A program made the translations under genes and the position numbers. Positions 57,200 to 64,000 of a stretch of DNA of 64,000 bases are shown here, one piece after another. The DNA is from Castanea sativa (lineage: Eukaryota > Streptophyta > Magnoliopsida > Fagales > Fagaceae), in contig NC_134023.1 in NCBI RefSeq assembly GCF_040712315.1, positions 70,091,889-70,155,888 of the forward strand, given 5' to 3'. The notes under the pieces were generated by a model. It did not search any database. It worked only from the letters and a program-made list of their open reading frames with translations, and was not told where the DNA came from. Positions within the stretch are counted from its first letter, which is position 1; each line of letters begins with the position of its first letter.

Positions 57200-57673
57200 C
57201 TAAAAAGAAAGAACTTCCTTTTTGAATAATAAAAAATAAAAAAAAAAACACAAAAACAAAGAAAAACTTATTTCCTAGGTTTCGTTTAGGATCATTCCAC
57301 ACTTATGACAAAGTCTTTTTCTTTCTTTCTTGTTTTTGATTTTTTGGTTTTTTTGTTTTTGTTTTTTGACGATTCAGTAATAACAACAATGGAATAGGGG
57401 ATTTGAAGTAGAGAAAGTGTCTTCTCTCTCAAAATAATAAGAAAGTCGACTATGTCATGATATAGATAAAGAATAAAGAGTTGAGTTAAAATATATGCTA
57501 ATCTAAAGCAAGCTTGGCAAGAAGCATAATCTAAATCAAACAGAAATAATATTCCGAAGCAGTCAAAACCACGTAGGAACAAGAATCTAAAACATACCGA
57601 AAGTTTTAATTAGGTGACATGCTGGAGATCTTTGAAACTAATTAGGTTGAGAGAATTGAGAGGATGAAGCAGG
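57200..57673. repeat. 5' flank of the second ankyrin locus
   Basis: Matches 6590-7050. The proximal ~110 bp of the first locus are absent; instead 'ttgagagaattgagaggatgaagcagg' precedes a second copy of the start region, a duplication of about 31 bp spanning 57647-57704. Confidence 0.7.
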
Positions 57674-59486
57674 ATGGATGAGAGAATTGAGAGGATGAAG
57701 CAGGTTGCTGAAAGTGGAGATTTTAATGCCTTTTACCAATTAATTGGAGAGGATGTAAAACTTTTGGAGCACATTGATCAGCTACCATTTGTTCAAACTC
57801 CTTTACACGTAGCTGCATTTACTGGGAACATCCAATTTGCCATGGAGACGATGGGTTTAAAGCCTTCATTTGCTTGGAAACTAAATCCAGACGGGTTTAG
57901 CCCTATTCACCTCGCTCTACAAAATGGGTATATCAAGCTGGTGCGTAAGCTTCTACAGTTTGATGGGGACCTTGTCCGTGTCAAAGGAAGAGAGCATATC
58001 ACTCCTTTGCACTATGTAGTAGCAAACATTGATAACCTTGATCTATTGGACAAATTTCTATTAGTCTATCCCAATTCTATTGCAGATGTGACGGTTCGAA
58101 ATGAGACCGCTTTGCATATTGCATGCCCTCAAATATTACAACCTTGAGGCTTTCAAATTCTTGGTGGTATGGCTTGGAAGATATTGTTCTAAAAATACTT
58201 TATTTAATGAAAAAGCAGTCTTTAACTGGGAGGATGATGATGGTAATACTGTGTTGCACATTGCAGTATCAAAAATTGAAACCCAGGCAAGTTTTATGTC
58301 TCTTCATTAACAAAATATAAATAAAAGGGAATACAATTAAAATAAAATAACTAACTATGAATAGTCTAAGTGAGCATTTTATTTTTTGAATTATTTGAAT
58401 TAAAAATATTTCTTTGGGGAGAAGTAAATTTTTTTTTCTTTTAAAAATTTATAATATTTTATATCTAAATGTACAATTTAAAAATGCATAAAAGTTAGGG
58501 AGCGATGGCCTCCCTTGGTCTACGCACAATTCCATTTTTATCACTGGTATTATATCAAAAATTATTTTATCATTTAATGATTTAGTGGCTTTGTAATAGT
58601 ATGTATTATGATAATTTTTTCTTCTTCTTTAATTACAAATTTAGTTAACAAATTATAAAAGAAAAAGAAGTTTATACATTTGGATTAAAAATTAACCAAG
58701 GATGAGATTGACTAATTTACATTATGCAGGCTGTGAATCACCTACTCGCATGGGTTTCGGATTTGTTCATGTAAACCATAGGAATTCAGAGGGTAAAACA
58801 GCATGGGATATCTTCGAAGGACAAACACAAGTAAACAACAAAGAGATCAAGATTTTGCTACGCAATGCTGGAGCTTCATCGGGTTCATCTCATTCTGCAG
58901 TTACTCAAAGTGATTATAATGATATTGATGAATTTTACAACTTAATTGGGAAGGATGTAAAACTTTTGGAGCACATCGACGAGCTAACATTTGTTAATAC
59001 TCCTTTACACATAGCTGCATCTGCTGGGAACATCCAATTTGCCATGGAGATGATCTTTTTAAAGCCCTCATTTGCTCGAAAACTAAATCAAAATGGGTTT
59101 AGCCCTATTCACATCGCACTACAAAATGGGCATATCGAGCTGGTGCGTTAGCTTCTACAATATGATAGAGACCTTGTTCGTGTCAAAGGAAGGGAGTGTC
59201 TCACTCCTTTGCATTACGTAGTGGAAAGCGGTGAGCACCTTGATCTATTGAAAGAATTTCTATCATTTTGTCCTGATTCTATTATAGATGTGACGGGGCC
59301 GAAACGAAATAGTTTTACACATTGCCCTCAAATATAACAGGCTTGAGGGTTTTAAATTCCTCGTGAAATGGCTTGGAGTAAATGTGTATGAAAATGCTGA
59401 ATCACATCAAAGGTTTTTTTTTGAACAAGAAGGACAATGAAGGCAATACTGTGTTGAACATTGCAATATCAAAAAATCAAACCGAG

Positions 59487-60473
59487 GTAAGCTATCTCCA
59501 TTAACATATACTAAGTATTAACAAAATATGAATAAAAGAATTAAAAAAAAAAACATAAAATAACCAACCATGAATAGTCTAGATGACCATTTTATTTTTT
59601 GAAAGAAAACTTATTTTTTTGGATCAAGTAGATTTCTTTCTTCTTCTTTCTTTCTTTCTTTTTTTTTTTTTTTTCAAAATTTAAAATACTTTATAACTAA
59701 ATATACAATTTTAGAATGTTTAAAATTTTAGGGAGTGATGGCATTCGTTGGTTTATGTGCGTAATATATACTAGCCTCATCACACGCACTCCGTACATGC
59801 GATGAGGCTCTTTTATTTATTTATTTTGAGTTTAATGTAACTTTTCAACTTGAATTTATTTATTGTTAGTGAGGTTACACATGAAGGGATTTTTAAAAAA
59901 TTAAAATTTAGGATTTTGAAAATGAGTAAACTGCTGAGTTTAGTGTGTGCTAATTTTTAGGGAAAAAATTGTATCAAACGTGTGTAGATATATTTAAAAA
60001 AAGGTGCTACGTCCACAACATTTTTACAACACTTTCACAACAAATCATAGGTGGTTAGTTGTTATTGGTTTAAATTTAAACCTAGCACTAAGATTACTTT
60101 TTTGTCCCTACAATAACAACCAGTAATAATATGTTATTTAAGATTTGTAGTGAAAATATTGTGGATATATCATTTCTCATATTTAAATAGAGAATGTATG
60201 CTAATTTTTAGGAAAAATGTTTCTCGAGTAGTTTTTTGTTTTTGAATTTTGTTGAATTACAATTTTAACCCTATTTTTTTTTTTTTTAAGAATAAGGATT
60301 ATCTAATTAGATTAGGGACATTTTTAACATTTTTTAAAACTATAACTAACTTTTTGAATCCTCTTTATATATATAAATAAAAAAAATTATCTGATCTTGT
60401 AATGATTTAGTGGCTTTGCAATTGCATAGTAATACATTATGATTTTTCTTCTTAATTATAATTTTAATTTAAA

Positions 60474-60526
<53 letters not shown>

Positions 60527-60597
60527 ATAAAAAGAAACTTATGCATTTGGATTAAGAACAGAGCAAGGATGAGACTTAACTGATTGACATTACGTAG
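59487..60597 (+). other. Intron 2 region of the second locus
   Basis: Longer than in the first locus (1.1 kb versus 0.5 kb) because of inserts: a MITE (60003-60176) and a stretch at 59778-59812 that folds into a CCTCATC…GATGAGG hairpin. An (AT)n run lies at 60474-60521. No gene. Confidence 0.6.
60003..60176. mobile_element. Palindromic MITE
   Basis: The left side GTGCTACGTCCACAACATTT is answered by 'tgaaaatattgtggatatat' on the right; the middle contains 'gttgttattgg' and 'aacaaccagtaataat'. The same family is at 29340-29511. Confidence 0.65.
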
Positions 60598-61448
60598 GCT
60601 GTGGGGCTCTTACTCTTTTAGGGTGACGAATTTGTCGATGTAAACCATAAGAATTTAGAGGGTAAAACAGCATGAGACATCTTGCAAGGACAGGCACAAG
60701 TAGACAACTCAGAGATTAGAGTTATGCTACGCCATGATAAAGCTAAACCGGCTTCATCTCTTTCTACATTTAATAGCCATCCAAATAACCAAAGGCTGCT
60801 GGACTACCCAAGGCATTTTGTGTATGTGAGTACGGATATCGTAAGGAAATCACTAGAAGAAAGGCGCAGTATGCTTCTGGTGGTTACAATACTGCTTGCA
60901 ACACTCAGCTATCAAGCGGTCCTCACCCCTCCTGGTGGACTTTGGCAAGATAATGATTAGTGCATAAATACCACAGTAGTAGGGAGTATTAATAGTCCTG
61001 TTACCACACTAGTGTGTGAACACAAAGCAGGGACAGCCATTGCTTTTGAAGATCCCCTTTTTATAATGTTCCTCTCTTGTAATTTTATCACATTTGTGAT
61101 CTCAAACTGATTAATTGTTCTCCTCACTCTAAATGGGGAAGTTAAGTTTCTGTTCTTCGGACTCAATGTCACCCTCTGTTTCTGCAATTGTTATACAGTC
61201 TGGGCCATAACGGATGAGCAATATTCTTGGATATTGTTGGCAATTGGTCCGATGGGGTATGTAGTTGCAGACTTAATTCATCTGGTCTTGTAATGATTTA
61301 GTGGCTTTGCAATTGCATAGTAATACATTATGATTTTTCTTCTTAATAATAATTTTAATTAAAAAAACATATATATAAAATGATAAAAAGAAATTTATGC
61401 ATTTATATTAAGAACAAAGCAAGGACGAGACTTAACTGATTTACATTG

Positions 61449-63241
61449 GCTGTGAGGCACTTACTCGCTTGGGGTTCCAAATTTGTCAATGTAAACTATA
61501 AGAAATTAGAGGGTAAAACAGCATGGGACATCTTGCCTGGGTTGCACCGACACGCCATTTTTGGCATCGTGTCGGTGTCTGACACGTATCGGACACCGGA
61601 ACCGATATAATTTGCCGGACTCCGGTGTCCAAGCAGTGTCTCTTTTTTTTTCGCTTCTCCAACACGGCTCCGACGCGGCTCCGACGCGGCGCCGACACGT
61701 CCGACACGCTAGGAGTGAAAAAAAAAAAAAAAAAAGAGAAGAAAATCACAGATTGGCGATCGGCGCTGCCGCTGCGGTGCCCTGTCCATCGCCGCTGTCG
61801 TGCCCTCTGCTCGCTACTGTTGCCCTCTGTCCATCGCCGGAGCTAGATCGGGCCGATCGGCGAGCTCCATTGACATCGCCGATGTGCCCTGTCCCTTCCG
61901 ATCTCTCTCTCTCTCTCTCTCTCGACGTGGACGTCAGGTCCGATCTCTTTTCTTTAAGCTTCTCTGTGTGTGTGTGTTTTTTTTTTTTTTTTTTCTTTTA
62001 GATATTTGGCCATTTGGTAATGGGTGAGTGGGTTACTTATAAACACTCACTTGTTATAAGGACAACGTCCCCTTTTCTTTTTTTTCTTTTTTTTTTTTTT
62101 TAATCCCACTCTCACTGTCACTGTGTGAGAGTGGGATATAATATAACCTTTATGTTGTTACTGTCATGATGTGCCAAATATAATGTTGTTAATTGTTACT
62201 GTCATATAATATAATATTGTTATTGCTATAGTTTTATTAATTTATTAAAGTTAAACTTAAATATTGTAGATGATTTTATTAAAATGAATACTGAAAGTAT
62301 AAATTGAAAATGAATATTGTAGCTTTTGAATGTAGCCTATTTAAACTTTTGGTTTGTACTCTAAACATTTTATGTGTATTATTGTACTATTTTGAGTGTT
62401 AGTTTACTTATTTGTAGTTCTTACATAATTTAAATTCTAGACATAAACGTATTTTATGTCTAAAAATATTTAAAAATATGCCTAAATATAAAATTTAATT
62501 AATTATTTAATTGCCGTGTCCACGCCGTGTCGTGTCCTTGTTTTTCAAAAATTGCCATATCGCCGTATCAGTGTCCGCGTCGTGTCTGTGTCCGTGCATC
62601 ATAGCATCTTGCAAGAACAGACACAAGTATACAACTCAGAGATCAGGGTTATGCTACGCCATGATAAAGCTAAACCGGCTTCATCCCTTTCTACATTTAA
62701 TAGCCATCCAAATAACCAAAGGCTGCCATACTCATACTCAAGGCATTTAGTGTTTTGGCGTAGGGATATTAATCGTGAAATTAAGAAATTATCAAAAGAA
62801 AGGCGCAGTATGCTTCTGGTGGTTACAGTACTGCTTGTAACAGTCAGCCCTCTTAGAGGACTTTGGCAAGATAATGGTCAGTGCATCAATACCACAGAAG
62901 TAGGGAGTAGCAGTCATAATGGAACCAATCATCTGACTCCCACTCCGTCCAATACCACATTTACGTGTGAACACAAAGTAGGGACAGCCATTGCTTTGGA
63001 AGATTCCCATTTTGTGTTGTTCCTCATTTGTAGTACTTTGACATTTGCGCTCTCAAACTCATTAATTGTTCTCGCTCTAAATGGGAAAATTAAGTTTCTG
63101 TTCTTTGGACTCAATGTCACCCTCTGTTTTCGGCTTTTAGCTATTGTTATTCAGTCGGGGGCCATATCCGATGATCCATATTTGGAAATTATAGTGGCGA
63201 CCGGGTATTTACTTTTAGCACTGACTTATTCCAGGAAGTAA
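61449..63241 (+). pseudogene. Duplicate PGG exon of the second locus, split by a hAT element
   Basis: Coding parts 61449-61536 and 62613-63241 join in frame: AVRHLLAWGSKF, EGKTAWDILQ, then REIKKLSKERRSMLLVV, a short PLRGLWQDNGQC (the SPPGG motif is reduced), and three further helices to LLLALTYSRK. No stop lies within. Upstream, the intron was duplicated together with the exon (60390-60597 resembles 61279-61448), but about 6 bp with the acceptor AG are missing (CATTGGCTGTG versus CATTACGCAGGCTGTG). It therefore could not be spliced normally. Confidence 0.8.
61537..62604. mobile_element. hAT-type element in the PGG exon
   Basis: Flanked by CATCTTGC on both sides (61529-61536 and 62605-62612), an exact 8-bp duplication. 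Ends CTGGGTTGCACCGACAC and, inverted, CTATGATGCACGGACAC match at 13 of 17. Subterminal DNA is rich in GTGTCCGACACG-like repeats. No transposase. Confidence 0.85.
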
Positions 63242-63565
63242 TGATCAGACTCAGTGCAGGGACAGCCATTGTTTTGGAAGGAACCACCTTTTCTGATTTT
63301 CTTGATTTACAGTACTTGCACATTTGGGTTCTCATACTCAGTAATTGTTCTCCTCATTCTAGATGGGTACATTAATTTCTTCATAATCAATGCCTAATTC
63401 CTCTGGTTTTGTTATTTTTCTCCACTCCTGACCATAACTCAGGCTCCAAATTGCTATTTGTCTTTCTTTCAGCCTTGATTTTTGCAATCTTACCAGCGAA
63501 TTTTCCCGCTTTGGAAAGAGTCAAGCTAAGTGGTTTGTGGATTCAATCATGGGAGAAGAATTGAC
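63242..63565 (+). pseudogene. Duplicated PGG C-terminal tail, second locus
   Basis: Starts with 'gcagggacagccattgttttgg', a second copy of the GTAIALE segment at 62977-63000, and continues into the VIVLLILDGYINFF tail seen at 10242-10487. Frameshifted and stopped. Confidence 0.6.
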
Positions 63566-64000
63566 GAAAAAAAAAAAGTAGCCGACCTTGGAGTAGTATG
63601 CATATGTAATGTATGTCAATTTTTATTTTTGTTTCTTTGATAATAAAATTTAGACTATGTTTCTATGGGCATAGTTGAATTACTTAATGTATATTGCAAT
63701 AAGGTAGTGTGATTGCATAGCATTACTTAATTTTTGTATTTAGAATCAAATTTCTCACATACCTTATATGTTAAGAGTGTTTGGTTCTGAAAACTGCGGA
63801 TATTATTGGGTGCTTTAAATTTCAAAAAAGATCATGTTTTGGAAGCATACTATCATGACGATGAAACAGTGGACAAACTCAGTTTAGCTGAACAGTTAGC
63901 AATAGCAAAGAGTGCTTCCAAGTCTTATATGAATAGCTGGAAAAACAAATAAAGTTCTTTGGTTCTTTTTCTTATTCCTCAACAATTTTCTTTTTTTTTT
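63566..64000. repeat. 3' flank of the second ankyrin locus
   Basis: Matches 10488-10698, then 12190-12280 and 12710-12840 of the first locus in the same order without the LINE and hAT. It serves as an uninterrupted reference. No further gene to the window end. Confidence 0.7.

Larger units (their letters stand above)
57674..61292 (+). pseudogene. Second ankyrin/PGG (BDA1-like) locus, broken
   Basis: Exons correspond to the first locus: 57674-58286, 58730-59486 and 60598-61292. Exon 1 keeps the MDERIERMKQVAESGD start but gains 4 bp near 58121-58126, shifting the frame. Exon 2 lacks one G near 58752 and has TAG at 59149-59151, plus further shifts near 59300 and 59410. Exon 3 has stops at the EGKTA*DI position (TGA for Trp) and after WQDND (TAG at 60958-60960). 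The donor of intron 1 is GC (CAG|GCAAGT); that of intron 2 is GT. The doubled ankyrin block is present, so the doubling predates the locus duplication. Confidence 0.85.

Noticed and set aside
61561..62027. Frames of 146, 73 and 75 residues in the hAT at 61537-62604
   Set aside because: Overlapping low-complexity serine/cysteine/phenylalanine frames in different phases, without domains.

Overview
The window is nuclear DNA from a woody eudicot. The evidence is AT-rich intergenic DNA, spliced plant gene families (ankyrin/PGG membrane proteins and a G-type lectin receptor kinase), and dense nested plant transposable elements (Ty3 Tat-type, Copia, CACTA, hAT, L1-type LINE, tRNA-derived SINEs). The repeat style makes me think of Fagales (oak or chestnut relatives), but that is inference, not shown by the sequence. 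No bacterial-type gene, CRISPR array or credible RNA gene is present.

Left part (1-19765). AT-rich DNA with SINEs, MITEs and segmental repeats leads to the only gene that looks intact: a three-exon BDA1-like gene (7156-10239). It encodes two successive ankyrin blocks followed by one PGG four-helix membrane domain. Its 3' flank took a LINE tail, and a hAT element then landed inside that LINE. Decayed pieces of further ankyrin/PGG copies follow (about 12170-13130 and 15772-16038), then a long-TIR element.

Middle (19766-45418). A minus-strand LTR element (19766-28740, target duplication AAAAA) is a mosaic. It holds a Copia-type gag, a fragment of an opposite-strand Copia element, a movement-protein-like relic of caulimovirid type and a 'putative plant transposon protein' relic. 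A solo LTR sits in one of its LTRs. Next come a broken G-type lectin receptor kinase truncated by LINE sequence, the 3' half of a CACTA transposon with tnp2 and Transposase_24 exons, a truncated Copia element whose gag is fused in frame to tnp2, and a solo LTR carrying a hAT element. Two duplicated host blocks (A: 18842-19765 plus 28746-29335; B: 40203-41545 plus 43205-43720) serve as empty-site controls for several insertions.

Right part (45419-64000). An almost complete Ty3/Tat element (45567-56977, 746-bp LTRs, target duplication GAAAC) is inserted in an Au-like SINE. Gag-pol runs on the minus strand in one frame broken only by three TAG codons. A spliced antisense gene runs on the plus strand, and a 151-bp tandem array lies between them. 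The window ends in a second, broken copy of the ankyrin/PGG locus (57674-63565). That copy has a tandem duplication of its last exon, and the duplicate is split by another hAT element.

How the parts relate: the host content is a tandem family of ankyrin/PGG (BDA1-like, immunity-associated) genes plus one receptor-kinase relic. Repeated nested insertion expanded the cluster and killed most copies.
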